A stretch of 64,000 bases of DNA. Source: Microbacterium keratanolyticum. GTDB lineage: Bacteria; Actinomycetota; Actinomycetes; Actinomycetales; Microbacteriaceae. Positions 25,885 to 34,269 of the stretch are shown one piece after another. Position numbers and translations under genes: made by a program. The first letter of the stretch is position 1. Each line of letters opens with the position of its first letter. The stretch covers positions 1,736,001 to 1,800,000 of the forward strand of contig NZ_JAFBBQ010000001.1 in the NCBI RefSeq assembly GCF_016907255.1. The letters are read 5' to 3'. Below the pieces are notes generated by a model, which was not told the DNA's origin, did no database searches, and saw only the letters and a program-made list of their open reading frames with translations.

Positions 25885-27177
25885 GTGGTGACACAGCGAG
25901 GTCGCAAGGGTCTTTCCCTTGCAGCGGTAGGAGTCGTTGCCGCACTGTCACTTTCTGCATGTGCAGGTGGCGGTGCTCCCGCAGCGGAGGAATCACAGGG
26001 GCCGGTCGAGCTCCGCATGTCGTGGTGGGGATCTGACGCCCGCCACGAGGTGACCAACGAAGTGCTGGACCTGTTCGAGGAGAAGAATCCCGGGATCACC
26101 GTCGTCCGCGACTTCGGTGGATTCGACGGGTACCTCGACAAGATCACGACGCAGTATACCGGCGGAAACTCGCCCGACGTGGTCCAGCTGTACAACGAGG
26201 TGTTGCGCGAGTTCGCCTCGCGTGGCCAGACCGCCGACCTCAACACGGCGATCGAAGGCGGAGAGCTCTCGCTCGACGGGTGGCCGGACGACCTCGTCGA
26301 GACGAACACGATCGACGGACAGCTCAGCGCCCTTCCCTTCGGACTCAGCACGCACGCGTTCATCTTCGACGAGGCGCGTTCGGCAGAGCTCGGCGTCGAA
26401 GTGCCGGCCGAGGACTACTCGTGGGATGACCTCAAGGAGTACGCCACGGCGATCTCCACCGCATCCGGCGGCGCTCTCTACGGAGTCACCGACCTCTCGC
26501 ACAGTTACCAGGTGTTCGAGGTCTGGGCGAAGCAGAACAAGGAGGAGTTCCTCACCGCCGAGGGTATTGGCTTCACCGCAGACACGCTCGTCGACTACTG
26601 GGACTACTGGGCGGACATGCGCGCTGCCAAGGCCGCCACCCCGCCCGACGTCACCTCGGAGTATGCCTCGCCCTACGACGCCGTCATCCAGGGCACGGCT
26701 GCTTCCACGTTCCTCTTCGCCAATCAGTACGCGGGCGTCGTCTCGAACTCGGGAAACCCGCTTGCACTCTTGCGTATGCCGGGCGAGGCAAAGAACCCGG
26801 GACAGTACCTGCGCACGGCGATGAACCTGCTCGTCTCGAGCCAGTCGAAGCACCCCGCCGAGGCCGCACTGCTGGTGAACTTCCTGCTCAACGATCCTGA
26901 GGCGAACGCGATTCTCGGTATCGAACGCGGTGTTCCCGCCAACGGCAACGTCGTCAAGGCCGCGACCGAGAACGTCGATGAGAACAATGCCAAGGCGATC
27001 GCGCTCATCGAGAGCGTGCGCGAGCACGGTGCCGCCGCACCTGTTCCTGCGCCGACCGGCTCCGGAACCGTCAACACCCTGTTCACGGAGTTCGCGCAGC
27101 AGGTTCAGTTTGGTTCGCTTTCGTCCAAGGATGCTGCAGATCAGTTCATCGCCCAGGCGAAGAGCGAACTCGGCTAG
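25885..27177 (+). CDS. Sugar ABC transporter substrate-binding lipoprotein
   Basis: 430 residues, family 1 extracellular solute-binding protein (CUT1 type). Signal peptide with lipobox LSAC (Cys26 counted from GTG 25885; the next codon is also GTG). The mature protein has the usual VELRMSWWGSDARHEVTNEV start and EEKNPGITV segment. It captures an oligosaccharide or glycoside and delivers it to the two permeases that follow. No ATPase is encoded nearby; like many CUT1 systems it may share an MsmK-type ATPase from elsewhere. Confidence 0.9.
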   Translation: MVTQRGRKGLSLAAVGVVAALSLSACAGGGAPAAEESQGPVELRMSWWGSDARHEVTNEVLDLFEEKNPGITVVRDFGGFDGYLDKITTQYTGGNSPDVVQLYNEVLREFASRGQTADLNTAIEGGELSLDGWPDDLVETNTIDGQLSALPFGLSTHAFIFDEARSAELGVEVPAEDYSWDDLKEYATAISTASGGALYGVTDLSHSYQVFEVWAKQNKEEFLTAEGIGFTADTLVDYWDYWADMRAAKAATPPDVTSEYASPYDAVIQGTAASTFLFANQYAGVVSNSGNPLALLRMPGEAKNPGQYLRTAMNLLVSSQSKHPAEAALLVNFLLNDPEANAILGIERGVPANGNVVKAATENVDENNAKAIALIESVREHGAAAPVPAPTGSGTVNTLFTEFAQQVQFGSLSSKDAADQFIAQAKSELG

Positions 27178-27188
27178 GAAGATCGATC

Positions 27189-28196
27189 ATGGCTCTCACC
27201 CACAGCCGACCGAGCGACACCGAACGGTCTGCTCCGGGCTCCGAGCCGCACGTGGTGCGGGGGTCGGAAGACCCCCGCACTCCGCGGGCGGCGCGTGGTC
27301 TGCGCAGCCTGCGGGCGGCGCGCTTCAACGAGCGCCTCGCGCCGTACCTCTTCTTGCTGCCGTGGCTCATCGGCTTCTTCGTCATCACCCTCGGCCCGAT
27401 GCTGTACTCGCTCTATCTGTCGTTCACGAACTTCAGCATGCTCGCCCCACCCGAATGGGTCGGCATCGACAACTACATCAAGATGTTCACGAACGACCCG
27501 AAGTATCTCGAGTCTGTGCGCGTGACTCTCGTCTACGTGTTCGTCTCGGTGCCCCTTCAGCTGGCGTTTGCACTCATGCTGGCGATGGTGCTGAACCGAG
27601 GACTGCGCGGACTGCCGATCTATCGCTCGATCTACTATCTGCCATCGCTGATCGGAGGCAGCGTCGCGATCGCCGTGCTGTGGCGACAGATGTTCGGGCA
27701 CAACGGTCTGATCAATCAGATCCTCGATGTCTTCGGGATCGAGGCGCAAAGTTGGATCGGGAATCCCAACACCGCCCTCGGCACGCTCATCATTCTCAAC
27801 GTCTGGACCTTTGGGTCACCCATGGTGATCTTCCTTGCGGCACTGAGGCAGATTCCCCAAGAGCTCTACGAAGCCGGAGCTGTGGATGGCGTCAACAAGC
27901 GGCAGCAGTTCCTACACATCACGCTGCCGATGCTCACCCCGATCGTGCTTTTCAACCTCATCCTCCAGCTCATCGGGGCGTTCCAGGCGTTCACGCCCGC
28001 CTTCGTCGTCTCCGGGGGCACAGGTGGTCCTGTCAACTCGACGCTGTTCTACACGCTGTATCTGTATCAGCGCGGATTCACCAGCTTCCAGATGGGCTAC
28101 GCCAGCGCGATGGCGTGGGTGCTGTTCGTCGGGATCGCCGTGGTGACCGTGATCAACTTCTGGTTCTCGAAGTACTGGGTGCATTATGACGACTGA
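27189..28196 (+). CDS. Sugar ABC transporter permease (MalF/UgpA type)
   Basis: 335 residues, a basic cytoplasmic N-terminus of about 50 residues then six helices. The EAA loop reads YEAGAVDGVNKRQQFLHITL with the conserved glycine. It begins 11 bases after the binding-protein stop and overlaps the second permease by 11 bases, so the importer genes are translated together. Substrate as for the binding protein: an oligosaccharide or glycoside. Confidence 0.9.
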   Translation: MALTHSRPSDTERSAPGSEPHVVRGSEDPRTPRAARGLRSLRAARFNERLAPYLFLLPWLIGFFVITLGPMLYSLYLSFTNFSMLAPPEWVGIDNYIKMFTNDPKYLESVRVTLVYVFVSVPLQLAFALMLAMVLNRGLRGLPIYRSIYYLPSLIGGSVAIAVLWRQMFGHNGLINQILDVFGIEAQSWIGNPNTALGTLIILNVWTFGSPMVIFLAALRQIPQELYEAGAVDGVNKRQQFLHITLPMLTPIVLFNLILQLIGAFQAFTPAFVVSGGTGGPVNSTLFYTLYLYQRGFTSFQMGYASAMAWVLFVGIAVVTVINFWFSKYWVHYDD

Positions 28197-29073
28197 CATC
28201 AAGATCGACTACACGCGCGAGATCGGTGTTGTCGGCCGACGCAACAAGGCTCCGCGCAGCGTGCTGCGGCATGGGCTACTGATTGGCTTCGGGCTCGTGA
28301 TGCTCTATCCGCTGATCTGGATGGTCGGTGCATCATTCAAGGAAAGCTCCGACATCTTCACGGAGATCTGGCCTTTTCCTGATCCGGTGGTGCTGGAGAA
28401 CTATGAGCGGGGCTGGCGCGGGTCAGGTGTCGGCTTCGGAACGTACTTCCTCAATTCGACGATTGTCGCGGTGCTCTCCGTCGTCGGAAACCTGTTCGCG
28501 TGCACCTTGGCCGGCTATGCCTTTGCGCGGTTGTCGTTCAAGTTCCGTGCAGTGTTCTTCGCCTGCATGATGGCGACGCTCATGCTGCCGCACCATGTGC
28601 TCATGGTGCCGCAGTACATTCTCTTCGCGAACCTCGGGTGGGTGAACACGTTCCTGCCGCTGATCACACCGAAGTTCCTGGCCGTGGATGCGTTCTTCGT
28701 CTTCCTGATGGTGCAGTTCCTGCGTGGCCTGCCTCGCGAACTCGACGAAGCAGCCAAGATCGACGGCGCTGGACCATGGCGCACCTTCTGGCACGTCATC
28801 CTGCCCCTCACGCTCCCGGCACTGGCGACGACCTCGATCTTCACATTCATCTGGACGTGGAACGACTTCCTCTCGCCCATGATCTACCTCCAGGACCCGC
28901 GCACGTACACGGTTCCGCTGGGGCTCAACTCGTTCCTCGACGCAAGCGGCGACAGCGCCTGGGGTCCAATGTTCGCAATGGCCGTGCTCTCGCTCGGCCC
29001 GCTGTTCGGCTTCTTCCTGGCCGGGCAGAAGTATCTCACCACCGGCATCGCCACAACAGGTCTGAAAGGTTGA
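28186..29073 (+). CDS. Sugar ABC transporter permease (MalG/UgpE type)
   Basis: 295 residues, six helices. The EAA loop is LDEAAKIDGAGPWRTFWHVI, canonical for the MalG subunit of CUT1 importers. It partners the preceding permease. Translation overlaps that gene by 11 bases, and the next gene starts 8 bases after its stop. Confidence 0.9.
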   Translation: MTTDIKIDYTREIGVVGRRNKAPRSVLRHGLLIGFGLVMLYPLIWMVGASFKESSDIFTEIWPFPDPVVLENYERGWRGSGVGFGTYFLNSTIVAVLSVVGNLFACTLAGYAFARLSFKFRAVFFACMMATLMLPHHVLMVPQYILFANLGWVNTFLPLITPKFLAVDAFFVFLMVQFLRGLPRELDEAAKIDGAGPWRTFWHVILPLTLPALATTSIFTFIWTWNDFLSPMIYLQDPRTYTVPLGLNSFLDASGDSAWGPMFAMAVLSLGPLFGFFLAGQKYLTTGIATTGLKG

Positions 29074-29081
29074 CCAAGAAA

Positions 29082-30185
29082 ATGAAGAAAGCACGGATCG
29101 CGGTCGTCGGGGCAGGTGGCATCGGTGCCGCCGCCCATCTGCCCGCGGTAACCGCTCTGCCCGAGGAATGTGAGCTCGTCGCGATCGTGGATCTCGACGA
29201 GGCCCGGCTCTCGGCTGCCGTCGAGCAGTTCGGGCCCTCGCGCGGCTACGCCGACATCGGCGAGATGCTCGCCGTCGAGAAGCCCGACATCACGATCATC
29301 GCGACGCCTCCGCATCTGCACGAACCGCTGGCGGTGCAGGCCATGCAGGCCGGGTCGTGGGTGTTCAGTGAGAAGCCGCTCACGGGGTCGCTCGCCTCCG
29401 CCGATCGTCTGCGTGCCGCGGAGGAGGAGACCGGTCAGTGGTGTGTGACCGTCTCGCAGTTCCGATACTCGGGTGGTTCGCGGCAGGTGCGAGAGGCGCT
29501 CGCGTCGGGGCGCTGGGGTCGGCCGCTGGTCGGTATCGCGCACACGTCCTGGTACCGCGGGCCGGACTACTGGGAGGCCGCATGGCGTGGCAAGTTCCGC
29601 ACCGAGTTCGCGGGCGCCACGACAAGTCAGGCGCACCACGCGATCGACCTGCTCCTCTGGCTGATGGGGTCACCATGGGAGGCTGTCTCGGCCTTCTCTG
29701 ACACGCTCTCCCGGCCGATCGAGGTGGAAGACGCGAGCGTTGCGTCGGTGCGCTTCGAGGGCGGGGCTTTCGCGAGCATGGTGTCGACCGTGCTCAGCCA
29801 CAATCAGGAGACACGTCTGCAGGTGATGGCGGAAGACGCGACAGTCGACCTGAACACGCTCTACATGCCGCTCCTCGAGGAGTGGTCGGTGCGCCAGACC
29901 GGCGCCGACGGCACACGCACGCTCGAGGACTGGACGGTCCCCGAGGAGCCCGTGCAGGCGCATCGTGCGCAGCTCGCGAACATCCTGATGCACTGGCGCG
30001 CGGGCGAGGCGCCCGAGCTCACCGTCGCGGAGGCGCGCGAGACCCTCGAGTTCCTCACGGCGCTGTACAAGTCGGCGGCGACCGGGGAGCGCGTGCAGCG
30101 CGGTGAGATCGCCGCGGGAGACGAGTTCTACGAGGCTCTGGATGCTGCGGGCCCCCGTCGTGCGGAGGTGCGTCGTGGTGCATGA
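29082..30185 (+). CDS. Gfo/Idh/MocA-family NAD(P)-dependent oxidoreductase
   Basis: 367 residues from ATG 29082. Rossmann motif GAGGIGAAAHLPA near residues 10-22 and the catalytic EKP at 97-99 (Lys98), then an SQAHHAIDLLLWLMG helix with the active-site histidine pair. Enzymes of this family oxidise or reduce a hydroxyl of sugars, inositols or glycosides. Its place after a sugar importer suggests it acts on the imported compound or its aglycone-bearing glycoside, perhaps making a 3-keto derivative. An in-frame TTG at 29070 is a possible alternative start. Confidence 0.88.
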   Translation: MKKARIAVVGAGGIGAAAHLPAVTALPEECELVAIVDLDEARLSAAVEQFGPSRGYADIGEMLAVEKPDITIIATPPHLHEPLAVQAMQAGSWVFSEKPLTGSLASADRLRAAEEETGQWCVTVSQFRYSGGSRQVREALASGRWGRPLVGIAHTSWYRGPDYWEAAWRGKFRTEFAGATTSQAHHAIDLLLWLMGSPWEAVSAFSDTLSRPIEVEDASVASVRFEGGAFASMVSTVLSHNQETRLQVMAEDATVDLNTLYMPLLEEWSVRQTGADGTRTLEDWTVPEEPVQAHRAQLANILMHWRAGEAPELTVAEARETLEFLTALYKSAATGERVQRGEIAAGDEFYEALDAAGPRRAEVRRGA

Positions 30186-31056
30186 TCTGCAGACAGACAC
30201 GGGTGACGCGACGATCGCGATCGATGGCGTCGAGGTCGCCCGTTACTCGGTGGCATCGGATGTCAGCAGAGTCGACCTCTCCAAGCCGCATTTCCACCCG
30301 CTGCGCACGCGGGCAGGGATCGAGATCACCGGGTTCGCCCCCGAGGATCACCCGTGGCATCACGGCCTGATGTTTGCGTTCCCCCGCGTCAACGGGCACA
30401 ACCTCTGGGGAGGCGGGACTTTCCACGATCTCGATCGCGGCTACGTCGTCGTCGATGATCACGGTCGGATGGATCATGTCCGGTGGGAGGAGGTCTCGTC
30501 AACCGAGGAGTCGACCCGTCTCGTCGAGCACAACGCCTGGCGCGGCCGCAATGAGCAGGAACTGCTCGAGGAGCGCCGCGAGTGGCGTGTGGAGCCGGTG
30601 CACATCGGCGACGTGGATGGCTACCTCATCGACCTCGACACGACCCTGATCAACCCGGCGCCCTTTGCCGTCGCGCTCGCCACCCCCGCAGGGCGCGGAC
30701 GACCGGATGGCGGCTACGGCGGACTGTTCCTGCGCCTCGCCGTCGGGTTCACCGCAGACGCGCTCATCGCCGAAGACGGCCCTGTGCAGGCATCCGGTCA
30801 CGAATCGCGCACCTTCGTCGTCCACGGCCAGACGGCCGCGGGTGAGCCGGTCACTCTCGGTCTATCATTCCGAGACGCCACCGGACCCGGTGCGCAGAAG
30901 TGGCTCTACCGCTTTGAGGACTTCGCCTCGATCGGCTGGGCGCACGCCTACGACACGGACCTTGAGGTCGCAGCGCACGGTTCGCTCCGTTTCGCGCACA
31001 GGCTCATCGTGCTCGACGGGCACGTGCCGGCAGAGGAGGTGCGTGCGGCGCTCTAG
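30175..31056 (+). CDS. DUF6807 (PmoA-like) family protein
   Basis: About 293 residues. GTG 30175 has GGAGG 6 bases upstream and overlaps the oxidoreductase stop by 11 bases. The His-rich motif PEDHPWHHGLMFAFPRVNG, then LWGGGTFHD and a YGGLFLRLA segment, identify the family often annotated 'PmoA family protein'. It has nothing to do with methane oxidation as far as is known; members cluster with Gfo/Idh enzymes and sugar hydrolases and probably act on carbohydrates. The gene ends 1 base before the convergent repressor gene. Confidence 0.78.
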   Translation: MVHDLQTDTGDATIAIDGVEVARYSVASDVSRVDLSKPHFHPLRTRAGIEITGFAPEDHPWHHGLMFAFPRVNGHNLWGGGTFHDLDRGYVVVDDHGRMDHVRWEEVSSTEESTRLVEHNAWRGRNEQELLEERREWRVEPVHIGDVDGYLIDLDTTLINPAPFAVALATPAGRGRPDGGYGGLFLRLAVGFTADALIAEDGPVQASGHESRTFVVHGQTAAGEPVTLGLSFRDATGPGAQKWLYRFEDFASIGWAHAYDTDLEVAAHGSLRFAHRLIVLDGHVPAEEVRAAL

Positions 31057-31057
31057 A

Positions 31058-32074
31058 TCAGCGTGAGGGCGCTGGCGCAGTCGAGGCTCGTGCATGCAGC
31101 ACGGGCCTCGGCTGCGTCATGACGACATCTTCGAGCGGTGCGCCCGCGAGGTGACGCAAAAGCATCGACGCGGCCATGGTTCCGGCGGCATGCATGGGCA
31201 TGGCCACGGCGGTGATCGTGGGAGTGGTGTACTCCACGACCCACGCATCCTGGATGCACAGCAGCGAAAGGTCGCGCGGCACCGAGACCCCGGCCTGGAG
31301 CGCCGCAGACAGCGCGCCGACGGCGGCGTTCGTGCTCGCGGCGATCATCGCGGTCGGGAGCGTGCCGCTCGCCAGGAGGCGGCGCATTCCGGCCGCGCCA
31401 CCGAGCGCTTCCCACCCGGCCGGCTGCACCCACTCGGGGCGCGTGCTCATGCCGAGCGCCGCCGAGTACGAGGTGAAGGCATCCATACGGCGGGTGGCCG
31501 CATCGTGCTGGTCTGCGCCGGCGAGGAAGCCGACGTCGCGATGTCCGAGGCTCACGAGGTGGTCCAGGGCGATCTTGAGGGCCTGGTGGTCATCGAGCGC
31601 GACGGAGCCGACATGATCGTCGAGTCGAGAGTTGAAGAGCACGACGGGGCTCGGCACCGTGATGAGGCTGCGCAGGCTCTCGTCGCTGATCCCTTCGGCG
31701 CGCTGCAGGATCACCCCGTCGACGCGGCCGTTGCCGATGAGGCTCGCCAGGCCGTTGCGTCCGCCGCTCTGGGCGGTCAGCTGGCCGAGGAGCACCGCGG
31801 AGCCGGCATCCTGACAGGTCTCCTGCACACCTTGGTACAGACTCGCGAAGATCGCGTTGTTGACCTCGGGAACCACGAGGGCGATCGCGCCCGCGCGGGA
31901 GAGACGCAGGGCTCTGGCTCGGTGATCGGGCACATAGTTCAGACGGGCGGCGGCCGCCAGCACGCGCTTGCGCGTCTCGGGGTTGATCCGGGCGTCGGCA
32001 TCGTCGTTGAGAACGCGGGATGCCACGGAGGGGGATACTCCCGCAGCTTCCGCCACGTCCTTGAGGCGCGTCAT
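31058..32074 (-). CDS. LacI-family repressor of the carbohydrate regulon
   Basis: 338 residues from ATG 32074. Helix-turn-helix MTRLKDVAEAAGVSPSVASR at the very N-terminus, then hinge and ligand-binding domain. It is the last gene of the seven-gene minus-strand operon. Three operator-like sites centred on AANCGATT (25771, 37607, 39099) are the expected targets. TAGCCT, 7 bases before the ATG, would give it independent leaderless transcription. The inducer is presumably the imported glycoside or a breakdown product. Confidence 0.9.
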   Translation of the reverse strand: MTRLKDVAEAAGVSPSVASRVLNDDADARINPETRKRVLAAAARLNYVPDHRARALRLSRAGAIALVVPEVNNAIFASLYQGVQETCQDAGSAVLLGQLTAQSGGRNGLASLIGNGRVDGVILQRAEGISDESLRSLITVPSPVVLFNSRLDDHVGSVALDDHQALKIALDHLVSLGHRDVGFLAGADQHDAATRRMDAFTSYSAALGMSTRPEWVQPAGWEALGGAAGMRRLLASGTLPTAMIAASTNAAVGALSAALQAGVSVPRDLSLLCIQDAWVVEYTTPTITAVAMPMHAAGTMAASMLLRHLAGAPLEDVVMTQPRPVLHARASTAPAPSR

Positions 32075-32081
32075 GGCTCCC

Positions 32082-32087
32082 AGGCTA
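32082..32087 (-). promoter_or_regulatory. -10 element TAGCCT ahead of the LacI repressor gene
   Basis: Minus-strand TAGCCT followed by 7 bases and the ATG at 32074; it overlaps the stop codon of the FAD oxidoreductase gene. Confidence 0.45.
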
Positions 32088-33476
32088 CCGCGCATGATCG
32101 ATCGTGCTCCCTGCCGCCGTCATGAACCGACGAACTGTGTCGACGGGGACCTCGCGCAGCGGGACGTCCGCGTCGAGGGAGTGCACAGCAGCGAAGGCTG
32201 CCGCCGCGCCGTACTCGAAGCACTGCGCCGTGACCCGCGCCGATGCGAGAGCTTCGTGGTCCGCGCCCAGGCAGCGTCCGGCGACCAGGACGTTCTCGCC
32301 GTCCTGCGGGATGAGCGCCCCGAGCGGAACGTCGTAGTAGTCGTCGAGTAGCCAGTGCAGGCGCGGGCGCGGGCCGTCGTGGAGTTCGATCGGCCAGGGG
32401 GAGCGGCAGATCCCGTCGTCACGTTTGCGCGCTGTGACGACGTCGTCGTTCGTGAGGTCGTCGGTCGACCGGATGCTGCGGGTCTGACGGATGCCGACCT
32501 CCACACCGGTGTCGACGACGAAGGCGTCAGCGCAGCCGGGCACCTCCTGGCGGAGGAAGCGCTCGTAGGCGCGCACCTGCCGGCGACCGTGGACCTCTGC
32601 GTATGTGAAGTCCTCAGGGTCGACGACGTTCAGCACGCGACCGTCCGCGGCCGCGAGCCGTGTCGCGTTGACCATGAGTTCCCCGGCCCTCGGCGTGCGG
32701 AAGACCCAGATCTTCTCGCGCGGCAGATCGGCGCCCGCGTCACGTCGGGCGCGGATCCGCTCGGTCACCCAGGGAGGGCAGATGGTGTCATCGCCGAACG
32801 CCGACCAGAAGGCGTCGGTGTTGACGCCACCGAGCCGGAAGAACATCGTGGGGTTCTGGATGCGCCCGTCGTCGCCGAAGTGGTACTCGCCGCCGAGCTG
32901 CGAGATCACGGCGGCGTCACCCGATGCGTCGATGATGCGGGAAGCATGCACGGCGACCTCTCCGGCGGTCGAGAGGAGCGCGACGCCGAGACAGCGCCCC
33001 TCCTCAGCGATGACGCGTGAGACGGTGGTGTGCAAGAGCACGCGCACCCCGGCAGCCGTCAACAGGTCGTCGGCGGCCTCGCGCCACATCAGCGGATCGT
33101 GCGCGACGGTGAACGTCTTCCCGTAGCGCTGGGGCGGGGTGAGTCCGCCGCGTGCCGCGAGCTCGCCGCGGAAGCGCTCGGCGAAACCGTGCACGATCTG
33201 GGTGGGAACATCCGCCGGTTCCTCGTGCGCGAGATACAGCCCGCAGATCGTGCCGGACATGCCGGCGACTGCGGCGCCGCCGGCGAACCCGTACTTCTCC
33301 ACGAGCAGCACTCGCGCGCCATGCTCGGCGGCCGTCGTCGCGGCGGCGACACCCGCCGCGCCCGCGCCGACGACGACGATGTCGACGGTCGCGAGCACGG
33401 GGAGACCGTGATCGGAGGGCAGCGGGGCGGGGAGGCGCCAGCTGTCGAGATGAGGTGAGGTGTGGGCGGGGAGCAT
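32085..33476 (-). CDS. FAD-dependent oxidoreductase (FAD_oxidored family)
   Basis: 463 residues from ATG 33476. The FAD-binding motif VVVGAGAAGVAAATTAAEHG lies near residue 33, followed by VEKYGFAGGAAVAGMSG, typical of the PF12831-type flavoproteins, and a late GRCLGADHEALASARV segment. These proteins are frequent in carbohydrate clusters but their reactions are mostly unknown; they probably oxidise a sugar-derived or acidic intermediate. It starts 7 bases after the enoyl-CoA hydratase stop, in the same operon. Confidence 0.85.
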   Translation of the reverse strand: MLPAHTSPHLDSWRLPAPLPSDHGLPVLATVDIVVVGAGAAGVAAATTAAEHGARVLLVEKYGFAGGAAVAGMSGTICGLYLAHEEPADVPTQIVHGFAERFRGELAARGGLTPPQRYGKTFTVAHDPLMWREAADDLLTAAGVRVLLHTTVSRVIAEEGRCLGVALLSTAGEVAVHASRIIDASGDAAVISQLGGEYHFGDDGRIQNPTMFFRLGGVNTDAFWSAFGDDTICPPWVTERIRARRDAGADLPREKIWVFRTPRAGELMVNATRLAAADGRVLNVVDPEDFTYAEVHGRRQVRAYERFLRQEVPGCADAFVVDTGVEVGIRQTRSIRSTDDLTNDDVVTARKRDDGICRSPWPIELHDGPRPRLHWLLDDYYDVPLGALIPQDGENVLVAGRCLGADHEALASARVTAQCFEYGAAAAFAAVHSLDADVPLREVPVDTVRRFMTAAGSTIDHAR

Positions 33477-33483
33477 GGTGGTG

Positions 33484-34269
33484 TCAGCGTCCGGCCCACT
33501 CCGGCGCGCGCTTCTCGACGAAGGCGCGCACGCCTTCGCGGCCGTCCTCGGTGTCGAAGAGTGCAAGAAGGAGCTCCCGCTCACGGTCGAACCCGGCTGA
33601 CGCGCCGGAGTGCGGATCGACGGCGAGGGTGATCGCGTTCTTGGCGGCGCTCGCCGCGAGCGGAGCGGTCGTCGCGAGGCGTCCGACGATGTCGGCGACA
33701 ACGGTCTCGAGCTCGACGGCGTCGGCGACGACGGCGCTGACCAGCCCGGCGTCGCGTAGCTCGCCGGCGGAGAACGTCTCGCTCAGCAGAACGGCGCGCT
33801 TGGCGCGATTCGCCCCGACATGCAGCGCGAGCCGCTGGGTGCCTCCCCAGCCGGGGATGAGGCCCAGGCGCAGTTCGGGCAGGCCGAAGCGCGCCGACTC
33901 CACACTCAGCACGATGTCCGCGGCGAGCACGAGCTCGAAGCCACCGCCGAGTGCGGTGCCGTTGACGGCCGCGACGATCACGACGGGGGACTGTGTGAGT
34001 CGCGTGCACAGCCAGCGGGCGCTGTCCGTGAAGAGGCGCAGCGCCGCCGGATCGTCTGCGGCGTCGCGGTAGCCGGCGATGTCGGCACCGGCGCAGAACA
34101 GTGAGCCCTCGGCCGTGAGTACCAGGACGCTCGCGTCCGCCGCCTCGGCCTCGTCGAGTGCGGCGTGCAGGCCGTTGATCATCTCGGATGTCAGCGCATT
34201 GCGCTTGTCGGCGCGGGTGAGGGTGACACGCCACACCGAGTCGGACGATTCGACCGTGATGCTGCTCAT
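33484..34269 (-). CDS. Enoyl-CoA hydratase/isomerase family protein
   Basis: 261 residues from ATG 34269, which overlaps the CoA-transferase stop as ATGA. Crotonase-fold landmarks: LFCAGADIAGY for the first oxyanion-hole region and AAVNGTALGGGFELVLAADI for the second, then ARFGLPELRLGLIPGWGGTQ, where the usual catalytic glutamates (PE and GxxPG-like) can be placed. It should hydrate or isomerise an acyl-CoA made by the coupled CoA-transferase. This is an unexpected partner for a sugar-uptake operon. Confidence 0.9.
   Translation of the reverse strand: MSSITVESSDSVWRVTLTRADKRNALTSEMINGLHAALDEAEAADASVLVLTAEGSLFCAGADIAGYRDAADDPAALRLFTDSARWLCTRLTQSPVVIVAAVNGTALGGGFELVLAADIVLSVESARFGLPELRLGLIPGWGGTQRLALHVGANRAKRAVLLSETFSAGELRDAGLVSAVVADAVELETVVADIVGRLATTAPLAASAAKNAITLAVDPHSGASAGFDRERELLLALFDTEDGREGVRAFVEKRAPEWAGR

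Noticed and set aside
25599..26363. N-terminal extension of the glycosidase frame
   Set aside because: It would run through the divergent promoter, the operator and the 5' part of the sugar-binding-protein gene. The TTG at 25598 with a good ribosome site explains the start.
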